Below, piece by piece: positions 52,537-61,910 of a DNA stretch of 64,000 nt. The position numbers and the translations under genes were made by a program. Where the stretch lies: the NCBI RefSeq assembly GCF_018613695.1, contig NZ_JAGGPR010000005.1, forward strand, positions 245,571 through 309,570, read 5' to 3'. The number at the start of each line of letters is the position of its first letter. Position 1 is the first letter of the stretch. The notes under the pieces are model-generated. The model saw only the letters and a list, made by a program, of their open reading frames with translations. It was not told the DNA's origin and did no database searches. This DNA is from Arthrobacter sp. ISL-95 (GTDB taxonomy: Bacteria; Actinomycetota; Actinomycetes; Actinomycetales; Micrococcaceae).

Positions 52537-55254
52537 CTAGGAAGCCACCGCCACCAGCCTCGCAGCCGAAAACGACACGGTCTCCGCGAATACCCGATAC
52601 CCGCGGTCGTGATCAAAGCCATGGATTTCCCGGGTGTCCAAAGCCGCCATGAATTCGAGGGTTTGCCGGGTGATCACTTGACCTGGGACGAGGATGGGGA
52701 AGCCTGGTGGATACGGTGTGACAAATCCTGCCGAGACTACTTCCTGTCCCGCGGCCACCGCCGCAGCTACCACCGCGGCAGATAGGTACACCGTGGAATC
52801 GGGCTTGTAGCTTTCAAAGTACGCGGCCCGTATGTCCCCGTCCTCGCAGGCGTCGTCGACGCGGAAGCGAGCGGCGAAGGTGCTGAAGTCCGGGAGCGGG
52901 GGAGTCGGGCGGGGAGCATCGGATGAGGCAGGAAGTGTCCGGCGCCGTGCCGTGGGATGCGGGTTCTCGAAACCTTCGGCGAGCTTCACCAAGACCTCGA
53001 TCAGGTACGCCACGGAGCTGCGGGAGGTGCCGATATTGGTCATGAACAGCACCGTGTTCCGGGATGTTTTGTTGACTTGGATGCCGTGATCGTCCATGAG
53101 ATAGCTGTGGCGGAACGTGTCGCCGTCGATCCCAGTTTTGCTGATGTCCAGCGTCAGGCGGCTGGGATCGATGACGAATTCGTCCCGCTGCCAAGCGTCC
53201 TCCAGCTCAGCCAGCCCGTCCCGCAGCGGCATGCTGGAGGCGGTTTCGCGGAACTGCCCGCCGATGAGGTCACGTGAGGTCAGCACCCGGAAGTACTTCT
53301 TCAGCAGGGGATGCCGGGCAACGGCCTGAGCCACGGACACGGCGAGGTCGGATTGCCTCTGAACCAGGCCGAAACCTTCTAACTCCACCTGCCGCCTACC
53401 AATGTCCAAGGACGCCAGGATCTGGTAGTTAGGCGAGGTGGACGTGTGGGTCATGTACGCCTCGCGGAATGACTCCTGGTTGGAAGCGGCGAAGTCCTGG
53501 TCAAACACGTGGATCATGGAACCCTGGCGCAGCGACGTGAGGGTCTTGTGGGTCGATTGTGTGGCGTAGACCCGGACGCGTGCCTTCGCCGGATCCGGAA
53601 TCAGGCGGGTGTTGAGCCAAACTTCGTCATCAACGGGTTCACCGGTGACCGGATCATGCAGGGACGCTGCCTGCTCCGCGTACCGGGCAGCGTAGGCCGG
53701 GGTGCCGAATGAGGCTTCCAACGCGGCAGCGGCCGCCATGCCGGTTCGACGGCGGTACACCGGATGGGAGCGCGCGAAGGCGAACCATGCCTCATCCCAC
53801 AGGAAGACCAGGTCCGGTTTGATGGCCAAGCACTCCTCCATGACCCTTTCGACGTCGTACACAACGCCGTCAAAAGTGCAGTTGGTGAGGGTCACCATCT
53901 TCACCTCGTGGAGCCTGCCTGCCCGCCGGTATTCCAGGAGCCTGCGCTTCAGGCTGGTCAGCGGCACAGCGCCGTAAAAGGCGTACTTGTCCAGGGGATA
54001 AGCGTCCAGGTATGAAACGCGGGCACCTGCGAGCACAAACGCGTAGTGGTGCGACTTGTGGCAGTTACGGTCAACCAGGACAACATCGCCCGGGGCAAGC
54101 AATGACTGATGCACAATCTTGTTGGCCGTGGACGTGCCGTTGGTGACAAAGTAGGTTCGTTGCGCCCCGAAGGCCCGGGCTGCGAGCTCCTGAGCCCGCT
54201 TGATGGACCCGTGGGGATCGAGCAAAGAGTCCAGTCCGCCGGAGGTGGCTGAGGTTTCGGCCAGCAGCAGGTTTGTCCCGTAAAAATCTGCCATGTCCCG
54301 GATCCACGAGGAACTTCCTACGGACGCGCCTCTGGAAATTGGCAGGGCATGGAAGACGCTGGCCGGGCGACGACTGTAATCCTGCAGCGCCGTGAAGAAC
54401 GGTGTTTCGTACCGTTCGGACACCCCGGACAGAAGAGATAAGTGCAGGTCCAAATGATCCTGCCTCCGGAAGATTCGCCGGAACTTCTTGGTGAGCGATC
54501 CCGCCAATGACTCGATGGAGACCCCTGCCACCAGATAGACATCCAGCTCGGGGCGCAACCCGGAGATAGCCTCGGCCAAGCCAAGAATCCGCTTGATGGG
54601 CCGCGAGTCGTGCAGCTCTGCGGAGGTGTGCCGGGCCAGGAAACGCCGGAGGTCGCTCCCCAAAAGTTGAGAACTGCTGATGGCGAAGCCCGGGCGAAGG
54701 ACCACGGATTGGATGGCGGGATTCAGCATGACGGCAACCAAGGCGTCCTCGTAGCTGGGAACCACGTTGACGGTGTAGGTGAAAGCATCGGAAGGACGCC
54801 GTTGGGCGGCCATGGTGTTCTTTAGCGCTTCGGCCTCTTCCGGTTCAACGGTGTCCACCACCAGGACCTCAAAGCGAGGACGCTCGGCTGGTTCGGCTTG
54901 GTCAATGGCCTCATCGTCAACTGTCTCTCCGCGCGGCACGGCGGCCGTTTCCCCCGAAGAGGCGAGCGGAAGGTTTGCCAAGCCGCCCAGAAGCTGGAAC
55001 GCGGCCTGGGGTTCGCCGTCGTCGATTAACTGGCGCAACTGTGCCACGGCACTGACTCCGGGTTCAGCCCAATACGGTTCCACTGCCTCCAGGAGGGCAA
55101 AAGTCCGATCGATCTGGGGCAGCAAACCGGGTTCCTGGTGCCGGGAGGAGGCAAGCTGCCTGAGGGCGTATCCCAGGAACTCCCAAGCATCGGCACGGGA
55201 TCGCCAGGCACGGCTGGGAGTACCGATTTTGAGGGACGGGGAAGGGGCGTTCAT
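52537..55254 (-). CDS. large Orn/Lys/Arg-type decarboxylase
   Basis: A 905-residue PLP enzyme of the prokaryotic ornithine/lysine/arginine decarboxylase family (fold type I). The PLP lysine is Lys570 in STHKTLTSLRQGS, the substrate core has SATSGGLDSLLDPHGSIKRA and YFVTNGTSTANKIVHQS, and a C-terminal domain ends GFDHDRGYRVFAETV. It is about 150-200 residues longer than the E. coli enzymes, mostly an N-terminal extension with a Ser/Glu-rich linker. It makes a diamine or agmatine from a basic amino acid; which one is unknown. The start is ATG 55254. Operon partner of the permease 16 bp upstream. Confidence 0.85.
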   Translation of the reverse strand: MNAPSPSLKIGTPSRAWRSRADAWEFLGYALRQLASSRHQEPGLLPQIDRTFALLEAVEPYWAEPGVSAVAQLRQLIDDGEPQAAFQLLGGLANLPLASSGETAAVPRGETVDDEAIDQAEPAERPRFEVLVVDTVEPEEAEALKNTMAAQRRPSDAFTYTVNVVPSYEDALVAVMLNPAIQSVVLRPGFAISSSQLLGSDLRRFLARHTSAELHDSRPIKRILGLAEAISGLRPELDVYLVAGVSIESLAGSLTKKFRRIFRRQDHLDLHLSLLSGVSERYETPFFTALQDYSRRPASVFHALPISRGASVGSSSWIRDMADFYGTNLLLAETSATSGGLDSLLDPHGSIKRAQELAARAFGAQRTYFVTNGTSTANKIVHQSLLAPGDVVLVDRNCHKSHHYAFVLAGARVSYLDAYPLDKYAFYGAVPLTSLKRRLLEYRRAGRLHEVKMVTLTNCTFDGVVYDVERVMEECLAIKPDLVFLWDEAWFAFARSHPVYRRRTGMAAAAALEASFGTPAYAARYAEQAASLHDPVTGEPVDDEVWLNTRLIPDPAKARVRVYATQSTHKTLTSLRQGSMIHVFDQDFAASNQESFREAYMTHTSTSPNYQILASLDIGRRQVELEGFGLVQRQSDLAVSVAQAVARHPLLKKYFRVLTSRDLIGGQFRETASSMPLRDGLAELEDAWQRDEFVIDPSRLTLDISKTGIDGDTFRHSYLMDDHGIQVNKTSRNTVLFMTNIGTSRSSVAYLIEVLVKLAEGFENPHPTARRRTLPASSDAPRPTPPLPDFSTFAARFRVDDACEDGDIRAAYFESYKPDSTVYLSAAVVAAAVAAGQEVVSAGFVTPYPPGFPILVPGQVITRQTLEFMAALDTREIHGFDHDRGYRVFAETVSFSAARLVAVAS

Positions 55255-55270
55255 GTGTTCCACTTTCAAA

Positions 55271-56752
55271 CTAGGGATGTGTCCGGGCTGTGCGAATGCG
55301 GCCGCGGTACGCGTACCAACCAGCAACCAGCAGAGGTGCCAGTACCAGCAACGAGGCCAGCACCCATCGGCCGGTCTCTGAGAACCCCATGGTCACCAGG
55401 ACGAAGGCCAGGAATCCGAGCGTGAGGTAGGACGTAAAGGGCGCTCCGAACAGACGGAACGCGGGCCGGACAACCTTGCCGATGCGGACCCACGATTGGA
55501 GCTTGATGTGGCAGAGCATGATGGTGGCCCAGCCGCCGATGATGCCCACCGCAGAGATTTCCAACACGATCTCAAAGACCTGTGATGGGACGACGGCGTT
55601 CAACCCGACGCCCACCAGGGTGATGACGGCCGTGAGCAGGATGCCGCCGTAGGGCACACCGGACGCACTGATCCGCCCGGTGAACTGCGGAGCCGAGCCG
55701 TTCACTGCCATGGAGCGCAGGATGCGGCCGGTGGAGTAGAGGCCCGCGTTGAGGCTGGACAGCGCTGCGGTGAGGACCACGAAGTTCATCACGGACGCGG
55801 AGATGGCGCCGGCCTGCGGGTCGCCGAGGTGCGAGAAGAACGTGACAAAGGGTGATTCGCCGGCTTTGTAAGACGTGAACGGAAGCAGGAGGGAGAGCAG
55901 CAGAACTGAGCCTACGTAGAAGATTCCAATGCGGATCACCACGGTATTCACGGCTTTGGGCATCACCTTGTGCGGGTTTGCTGTTTCACCGGCTGCGGTA
56001 CCCACCAGTTCCACGGCGGCGTAGGCAAACACCACGCCGCTGACGGCCAGCAGCGGTGCCACGGCGCCCATGGGGAACATGCCGCCGTTCTCTGTGATGA
56101 CGTTGAAACCCGGAACGCCGATATCCGTGCGGCCGCCAAAGACTATGAAGCAAATGCCCACCACGAGGAAAGCCACAAGTGCGCCCACCTTGACCAAGGC
56201 GAACCAGAACTCCATCTCGCCAAAGATTTTCACGGACACCAGGTTCAGGGAGAGCACCACTACCAAAGCGATCAACGCGATCAACCACTGCGGGATGTCG
56301 TTGATGGGTCCCCAGTACTGCCCCCAGAACTTCACGTACAGGGCAACCGCGGTGACGTCCACAATGGAGGTCATGGCCCAGTTCAGAAAATAGAGCCAAC
56401 CGGCGGTGTAGGCCATTTTCTCGCCATAGAACTCCCTGGCGTAGGAAACAAACGAGCCCGACGTAGGACGGCACAGCACCAGCTCGCCCAATGCGCGCAG
56501 GATCAGAAAGGCAAAGAATCCGCAGACGGCGTAAACGAGGATCAGAGCAGGGCCGGATCCGTTGAGTCGACCTCCGGCGCCCATGAAGAGCCCGGTGCCG
56601 ATTGCACCGCCAATGGCGATCATCTGGATCTGCCGGGGTTTGAGCGTCTTCCGGTAGCCGGCTTCCTCTTGAGCGAAAGCGTTCGACGGCGGAACTGCAG
56701 CCAGGTCTGTTGGGGAGGGAAGGGTTTTTGTGGACGCAGGGGTGGGTATCAC
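55271..56752 (-). CDS. amino-acid permease (APC superfamily, AAT type)
   Basis: A 493-residue permease with 12 helices. The conserved entry is [20 protein letters not shown] near helix 1, and [19 protein letters not shown] is typical of the AAT group (AnsP, GabP and related). I place the start at GTG 56752 because GGAG lies nine bases before it; the longer frame up to 56887 has no ribosome site. It is followed after 16 bp by the decarboxylase, which suggests import of the decarboxylase substrate, possibly with product exchange. Confidence 0.85.
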   Translation of the reverse strand: MIPTPASTKTLPSPTDLAAVPPSNAFAQEEAGYRKTLKPRQIQMIAIGGAIGTGLFMGAGGRLNGSGPALILVYAVCGFFAFLILRALGELVLCRPTSGSFVSYAREFYGEKMAYTAGWLYFLNWAMTSIVDVTAVALYVKFWGQYWGPINDIPQWLIALIALVVVLSLNLVSVKIFGEMEFWFALVKVGALVAFLVVGICFIVFGGRTDIGVPGFNVITENGGMFPMGAVAPLLAVSGVVFAYAAVELVGTAAGETANPHKVMPKAVNTVVIRIGIFYVGSVLLLSLLLPFTSYKAGESPFVTFFSHLGDPQAGAISASVMNFVVLTAALSSLNAGLYSTGRILRSMAVNGSAPQFTGRISASGVPYGGILLTAVITLVGVGLNAVVPSQVFEIVLEISAVGIIGGWATIMLCHIKLQSWVRIGKVVRPAFRLFGAPFTSYLTLGFLAFVLVTMGFSETGRWVLASLLVLAPLLVAGWYAYRGRIRTARTHP

Positions 56753-57092
56753 TTCGGGGGTCTCCTTTGACTCCGGTGCCACCAAGGGTGGCTCAATACT
56801 CCAAAACGTGGGGCTGACTGCCGTGCAGCTGCGCCGGAAATTGGCCGCGCTGCAGGCAGTCTTTGTGGTGTTTGGGACAGTCACCAACTCTAGGTGTCCA
56901 CCGCATCCAACAAATTGGCTGGCGAACCAAATTCAGGGCCCGGCTCTTGTGCCGTGGGGACAACACTGGTGTTCTGAAGGCCCGGTAATGTTTCTCGCTG
57001 TGCGCGCCTGCGTACATGTACCGGCGGAGCCCCTCAATGGCGAGGGAGGCTCGGCTGCTGTGAACCGATGAGGAGAGGAAGCGATAGCTTCG
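56753..57092. other. divergent control region
   Basis: A 340-bp region between the permease gene (left) and the PucR-type gene (right), so both promoters lie here. It holds one short palindrome AACAC-TG-GTGTT (56962-56973), a candidate operator. No gene is supported in it. The -10/-35 elements could not be placed with confidence. Confidence 0.5.
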
Positions 57093-58739
57093 TTGAAAGC
57101 TTTGGAAATTGACGACGACGGCGTCGTCACCTTATTGAGCGATGTCCTTGAAGACCTTGGCGTCGATAACGCGCGGTTGCTGCTGGCCCCGGCAGAGGAC
57201 AACAGAAACGTTCGCGAAACCGTCATTGTTGACGCTGAAGACGACGATGCAATCCGACCCGGGACTTTGGTCATGCTCATCGGAGTTCGGGGACGGGCCG
57301 CGCTCCCGGCGCTGCGCCGGATCATTGCCCACCGTCCCGCGGCTATAGCAGTCAAGGGCAACGAACGGGAGTTGGAAGCCGCAGCAGAGTTGCTGCAACC
57401 CACGGGAATCGGACTGGTGGCGGTGGCTCCTGGCTTGCGGTGGGACAAATTTGAAGGCATCGCTTTGGACCGTGTCCACGAAAACCGTGTCCGGGTAAAC
57501 GACGGTCGTTTCAGCGATGTGCCCGGGGACAGCCCCACAGCAGTGCATCGGGACCTGTTCGCGATCGCCCAAACCACCGCAACCCTGACCAACGGCCACG
57601 TGGTCATTGAAGATCCGGGCAACAAGGTGCTTGCCTACTCGCCGGCGTCCAATGATGTTGACGAGCTCCGACGACTGTCCATCCTGGCGCGGCGGGGACC
57701 TGAAAAGTACCAAAAACTCCTGAAAGAATCCGGGGTCTACAAGCACCTGCAGGCCACCGAAGCACCCATCCACGTGGAAGCAAACCCGGATGCCGGGCTC
57801 CGCGAACGCGTGGCAATCGGCATTCATGCCGGCAGCCGTGTGATGGGGTACATCTGGCTGCAGGAGGGCGCCGAACCCTTGGCCGCGAACACTGACCGCA
57901 TCATGGTGGGAGCGGCGCGCCACGCGGCGATCGAGTTGGTCCGGCACCGCAACGAGCAGTCTCAGTCGATGCGCGAGGACCGTGTGTCCAGCCTTTTAAG
58001 CGGCACAGCCCAAGTGCATTCGCAGGCCCAGTCCGCAGGAATTGATCCGTCAAAACCAGCGGCCCTGATCCTGATCTCTGCCGGTGGGCTGAGCCAGAGC
58101 GCCGCGGGTCTCCAACTCCGCCGGGGCGAGCTTTCCAAGGTGGCATCGATCCACGCTGCCGCCTACCGGCCAGGCGCAGTGGTGGGCGCACTCGGGATGG
58201 AAACGGCCATCATCCTGCCCGACCTGGACCCACTAAAGTCCCTCCCCGCCGTCAACCGGTTGGTCAACACGATCGTTCGTGACGCCACCACCCACCTTCA
58301 CTTTCAAGTACAGGCAGCCGTGGGACCCATCGTTCCGCGACTGGATGCCCTGCATGCCACTCTTGATCACGTCCGCAGCGTCCTCAAAGTCATGGAAGCG
58401 ACGCCAACAGTACGCGTGGCCTCGTACAGCGATGTTGAAACAACTGTGCTGACCAAGGAATTGCTGGAGCTGCTGGAATCGCGGACCACCCTGCGGCATG
58501 AAGGAATCGCGCGGTTGTGCACCCGCTACCCGGAATTCGCACTGACACTCCTGACCTACTTGGAGTTCTTTGGCGACGTGAACCGCTGCGCCGAAGAACT
58601 GGCCGTCCACCGCAACACAGTTCACTACAGGCTCCGACGCGCCTGCGAAGTGGCGGGCCTTGACCTCCACTCCGCGGACGAACGGCTGCTTGCCCACCTT
58701 CAGATCAGGCTCTGGACCTACGCAGGGACCAAGGGCTAG
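57093..58739 (+). CDS. PucR family transcriptional regulator
   Basis: A 548-residue regulator of the PucR/CdaR type. An N-terminal PucR sensor domain (residues ~1-130, VTLLSDVLEDLGVDNARLL) is followed by a central GGDEF-like/CdaR region, and a C-terminal HTH (NRCAEELAVHRNTVHYRLRR, near residue 510) binds DNA. The start is TTG 57093 with GGAGAGGAAG about ten bases before; an internal start is possible. Divergent from the permease-decarboxylase operon and four bases before glutaminase, so it probably controls both sides in response to an amino acid or nitrogen signal. Confidence 0.8.
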   Translation: MKALEIDDDGVVTLLSDVLEDLGVDNARLLLAPAEDNRNVRETVIVDAEDDDAIRPGTLVMLIGVRGRAALPALRRIIAHRPAAIAVKGNERELEAAAELLQPTGIGLVAVAPGLRWDKFEGIALDRVHENRVRVNDGRFSDVPGDSPTAVHRDLFAIAQTTATLTNGHVVIEDPGNKVLAYSPASNDVDELRRLSILARRGPEKYQKLLKESGVYKHLQATEAPIHVEANPDAGLRERVAIGIHAGSRVMGYIWLQEGAEPLAANTDRIMVGAARHAAIELVRHRNEQSQSMREDRVSSLLSGTAQVHSQAQSAGIDPSKPAALILISAGGLSQSAAGLQLRRGELSKVASIHAAAYRPGAVVGALGMETAIILPDLDPLKSLPAVNRLVNTIVRDATTHLHFQVQAAVGPIVPRLDALHATLDHVRSVLKVMEATPTVRVASYSDVETTVLTKELLELLESRTTLRHEGIARLCTRYPEFALTLLTYLEFFGDVNRCAEELAVHRNTVHYRLRRACEVAGLDLHSADERLLAHLQIRLWTYAGTKG

Positions 58740-58743
58740 GACC

Positions 58744-59655
58744 ATGGACATTCAGAACCTTCTCGAAGACATCGTCGGAGCCGTGCAGCCGCATGTCGGC
58801 CAAGGAAAAGTAGCCGATTACATCCCCCAGCTCGGTGCGGTGGATCCCCACCAATTCGGTATCTCCCTTGCAACCCGGGACGGAGAGGTCTTTTCAGCCG
58901 GCGACGCCCACGTGGACTTCTCCATACAAAGCATCTCCAAGGTCTTCGCGCTCGCCCTGGTACTGGCGTTCGACGGCGACGGGATCTGGAAGCGCGTTTT
59001 CCGGGAACCCTCCGGCAACCCGTTCAACTCGCTGGTCCAGTTGGAGAGTGAGGAAGGCATTCCGCGGAACCCCTTCATCAACGCAGGGGCAATCGTCGTT
59101 ACGGACAGGCTCCTCACCATCACCGGCAATGCCGCACACGCCGTCAGGGATCTGATGCGGCAAGAGACCACCAAGGCAAGCATCGACACCGATCACCACG
59201 TGGCCGGCTCCGAGCTGGCTAACAGCCACCGCAATGCCTCGTTGGCGCATTTCCTGGCCAGCTGCGGCAATCTGGAAAACCCGGTCGAGGAAGTCCTGAA
59301 TTCCTACGCAAAGCAATGCGCGCTCGCCATGACGTGCGAAGACCTGGCGCTCGCAACCCGCTTTCTCGCCTCCAATGGCTTGGGCGCTGACGGAAGTCTG
59401 TTGTTGTCCCCGGCCCAAACCAAGAGGATCAACGCCGTCATGCTCACCTGCGGAACGTACGATGCTGCCGGCGAATTCGCGTACCGCGTGGGCCTTCCAG
59501 GGAAGAGTGGCGTGGGCGGAGGGATCGTGGCCGTGGTTCCCAACAAGTGCTCCATCAGCGTGTGGAGTCCTGGCCTGGGACGGTCCGGGAACTCCGTGGC
59601 CGGAGTGGCCGCGCTGGACGAATTCACCACCCGCACTGGCTGGTCGGTCTTTTAG
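58744..59655 (+). CDS. glsA: glutaminase
   Basis: A 303-residue serine-dependent glutaminase that hydrolyses glutamine to glutamate and ammonia. The Ser-x-x-Lys catalytic motif is in SIQSISKVF, and NPFINAGAIVV, GKSGVGGGIVAVVP and SNGLGADGS are family blocks. The start ATG 58744 is four bases after the PucR stop and follows AGGGCTAGGA. In the same transcript as the regulator, it points to a nitrogen or acid-stress role of the whole locus. Confidence 0.9.
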   Translation: MDIQNLLEDIVGAVQPHVGQGKVADYIPQLGAVDPHQFGISLATRDGEVFSAGDAHVDFSIQSISKVFALALVLAFDGDGIWKRVFREPSGNPFNSLVQLESEEGIPRNPFINAGAIVVTDRLLTITGNAAHAVRDLMRQETTKASIDTDHHVAGSELANSHRNASLAHFLASCGNLENPVEEVLNSYAKQCALAMTCEDLALATRFLASNGLGADGSLLLSPAQTKRINAVMLTCGTYDAAGEFAYRVGLPGKSGVGGGIVAVVPNKCSISVWSPGLGRSGNSVAGVAALDEFTTRTGWSVF

Positions 59656-59670
59656 GCGCATTATTGAGGG

Positions 59671-60522
59671 ATGACCCCCAAGGCCGGAAAGACCCCCAAG
59701 ACCGGGAAGGCGCCTAAAACGGACAAGGCACCCAAGGGCGCCAAGGCGCCTAAAACGGACAAGGCACCCAAAGCCGCGCTGGCCCCGGGTACCCAACCCA
59801 CCGCCGTCGAGTTCCTCGCGCGGCTCCAGGTGAGGCAGTCAGACGTGGAGCAGGCCAAGTACCAGCGGTACTTCAAGACCGGCAAGGGCGACTATGCCGA
59901 GGGGGATTTCTTCCTGGGTGTACGCATGGGCGAGGTTTTCACGCTTGGCAAGGAGTTCGCGGCCATGCCCCCGGAACAGATCGAACAACTCCTGGAGCAG
60001 GATATCCACGAGGCCCGGGCCGGGGCTGTGAAGATCATGGCCCTGCAAACGCAGAAAAAGAAGACCACTGAAGATCGGCGCAGGGAACTTTACGAGCTGT
60101 ATCTGCGCAGGCACGACCGCATCAACAACTGGGACCTGGTGGACTTGGGTGCGGGGCGGGTAGTGGGTGGTTGGCTCATGGATAAACCGCGCGACCCGCT
60201 GTATGACCTGGCCCGTTCGGAAAACATGTGGGAGCGGCGGACAGCCATAGTTGCGACGTCGGCATTCATCCGTGAAGGTCAATTGGATGACACCTTCGCG
60301 ATCGCCGCCATCCTCCTTCATGACGAGGAAGACCTCATACACAAAGCCGTAGGTGGCTGGGTCCGCGATGCCGGCCGGAGCAGCCGCGAGCGCTTGTTGG
60401 CGTTCCTGGACGAGCACGCAGCCAGCATGCCGCGGACGGCGCTTCGTTACGCGATTGAACACCTGGGCAAGGAACAGCGGGCCTATTACCTGAGGCTCAG
60501 GGACAGTGTTTCCCCGAACTAA
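59671..60522 (+). CDS. DNA alkylation repair protein (AlkD-like) with Lys/Pro-rich tail
   Basis: A 283-residue HEAT-like repeat protein of the AlkD family, a glycosylase that removes alkylated bases such as 3-methyladenine without base flipping. Key residues fit AlkD: Trp154 and Asp158 in INNWDLVDLG and Trp187 in ENMWERR. The first ~40 residues are a Lys/Ala/Pro tail (KAPKTDKAPKGAKAPKTDKA), like a histone H1 tail, which may hold the protein on DNA. Its DNA carries a ~30-bp direct repeat 36 bp apart (59707 and 59743). Possibly leaderless (CATTAT six bases before ATG). Confidence 0.8.
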   Translation: MTPKAGKTPKTGKAPKTDKAPKGAKAPKTDKAPKAALAPGTQPTAVEFLARLQVRQSDVEQAKYQRYFKTGKGDYAEGDFFLGVRMGEVFTLGKEFAAMPPEQIEQLLEQDIHEARAGAVKIMALQTQKKKTTEDRRRELYELYLRRHDRINNWDLVDLGAGRVVGGWLMDKPRDPLYDLARSENMWERRTAIVATSAFIREGQLDDTFAIAAILLHDEEDLIHKAVGGWVRDAGRSSRERLLAFLDEHAASMPRTALRYAIEHLGKEQRAYYLRLRDSVSPN

Positions 60523-60564
60523 GGGCGGAAGTATGTGACGTTGGATTACCCAGCGTTACCGGGT

Positions 60565-60606
60565 GTTTCCGAGCCTTTGAAGCATGTTACGGAGCCGCCC
60601 TACAGT
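60565..60606 (+). promoter_or_regulatory. cysG promoter with shared sulfur motif
   Basis: GTTTCCG (60565-60571), five bases, -35 TTGAAG (60577-60582), 18 bases, -10 TACAGT (60601-60606), then six bases to ATG 60613. Every interval equals that of the sir promoter. Confidence 0.65.
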
Positions 60607-60612
60607 TTTTTC

Positions 60613-61890
60613 ATGGCAATACAGGACATTTACCCCACCGCGCTGCGGCTGCTCGGCCGCCCGGTGCTGGTGGTTGGCGGCGGCCCCGTTGCCCAGCGCC
60701 GCGCCAAGGGACTGCTGGACGCCGGTGCTGAAGTCACCGTGGTGTCACCCGTTGCCACCGAAATACTTCGCGGCCAGGCCACGTCCGGCCTCCTCACCTG
60801 GGAACAGCGCGAGTACCGGACTTCAGACCTCGACGGCGTCTGGTTCGTTCAGACCGCCACCGGCACAGCCGCTGTGGACACCCAGGTAGCGGCCGACGCC
60901 GAAGCGCAGCGCATCTGGTGCGTCAACGCCTCGGACCACGAAGCATCAGCCGCCTGGACACCTGCCGTTGCTGTAGTGGACGACGTCAAGATCGCCATCA
61001 ACGCCGGGGGAGACCCGCGCCGCGCCATGGCCCTTCGCAACGCTGTGGCCACTGCGTTGGAAACGGGCGACCTTCCACTCCGCCGGCACCGTAAGCCGGA
61101 CACCGATGGCAAGACGCCCATCGGCTCGGTCGCCCTGGTGGGTGGCGGTCCCGGCGATTCGGGACTCATCACAGTCCGCGGCCGACGCCTCCTGGGCCAG
61201 GCCGACGTCGTGGTTGCAGACCGTCTTGGCCCGCGCGAGCTGCTGAAGGAACTCGCCCCGGATGTCCGTGTGATCGAGGTCGGCAAGACGCCCGGCCACC
61301 ACCCCGTGCCGCAGCTTGAGATCAACAGGATCCTCGTGGACGAAGCCCTCAAAGGCAACCGCGTGGTCCGGCTCAAAGGCGGCGACCCCTACGTTCTGGG
61401 TCGCGGCGGCGAGGAAGCTGAATTCTGCCGGCAGAACGGCGTCGAGGTTGAAGTGGTGTCCGGCGTGACGTCGGCGATTTCCGTTCCGGCTGCCGCCGGT
61501 ATCCCCGTGACACACCGTGGCCTGGCCAAGGGCTTCAGCGTGGTGACCGGCCACGAAGAACTGTCCGAAGTCCCCGCACGCCCCGATCACACTGTGGTGT
61601 TGCTCATGGGAGTGGCGCAATTGCGCGATTCCGCGGCTGAGTTGGCGGGCTCGGGTCTGCCTTTGGACACACCAGTAGGTATCGTAGAGAACGGGTATTT
61701 GCCGGATCAGCGCGTCACCATCGGCACTCTGGGAACCATCGCGGACCAGGCGGAAGCCGTCGGCGTGGCCAACCCGGCGGTCATTGTGATCGGCGATGTT
61801 GTCCGTGTCAGCCCCTTTGCACCGCAGCACTTCAAGACCGCTGACTACAGCACTATTACCCCAAATCGTCCCCGCGTCCGCAGTAACTGA
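60613..61890 (+). CDS. cysG: siroheme synthase (precorrin-2 dehydrogenase plus uroporphyrinogen-III methyltransferase)
   Basis: A 425-residue CysG-type fusion. The N-terminal half is Met8-like: VLVVGGGPVAQRRAKGLLDA binds NAD and the domain oxidises precorrin-2 and may insert iron. The C-terminal half is a SAM methyltransferase: SVALVGGGPGDSGLITVRG and VVRLKGGDPYVLGRGGEEA. It makes the siroheme used by Sir. The start ATG 60613 is leaderless, six bases after TACAGT; earlier frames are not needed. It is followed at 20 bp by the ferredoxin reductase gene, in one operon. Confidence 0.92.
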   Translation: MAIQDIYPTALRLLGRPVLVVGGGPVAQRRAKGLLDAGAEVTVVSPVATEILRGQATSGLLTWEQREYRTSDLDGVWFVQTATGTAAVDTQVAADAEAQRIWCVNASDHEASAAWTPAVAVVDDVKIAINAGGDPRRAMALRNAVATALETGDLPLRRHRKPDTDGKTPIGSVALVGGGPGDSGLITVRGRRLLGQADVVVADRLGPRELLKELAPDVRVIEVGKTPGHHPVPQLEINRILVDEALKGNRVVRLKGGDPYVLGRGGEEAEFCRQNGVEVEVVSGVTSAISVPAAAGIPVTHRGLAKGFSVVTGHEELSEVPARPDHTVVLLMGVAQLRDSAAELAGSGLPLDTPVGIVENGYLPDQRVTIGTLGTIADQAEAVGVANPAVIVIGDVVRVSPFAPQHFKTADYSTITPNRPRVRSN

Positions 61891-61910
61891 GAAGAAGAAG
61901 GAACACAGCC

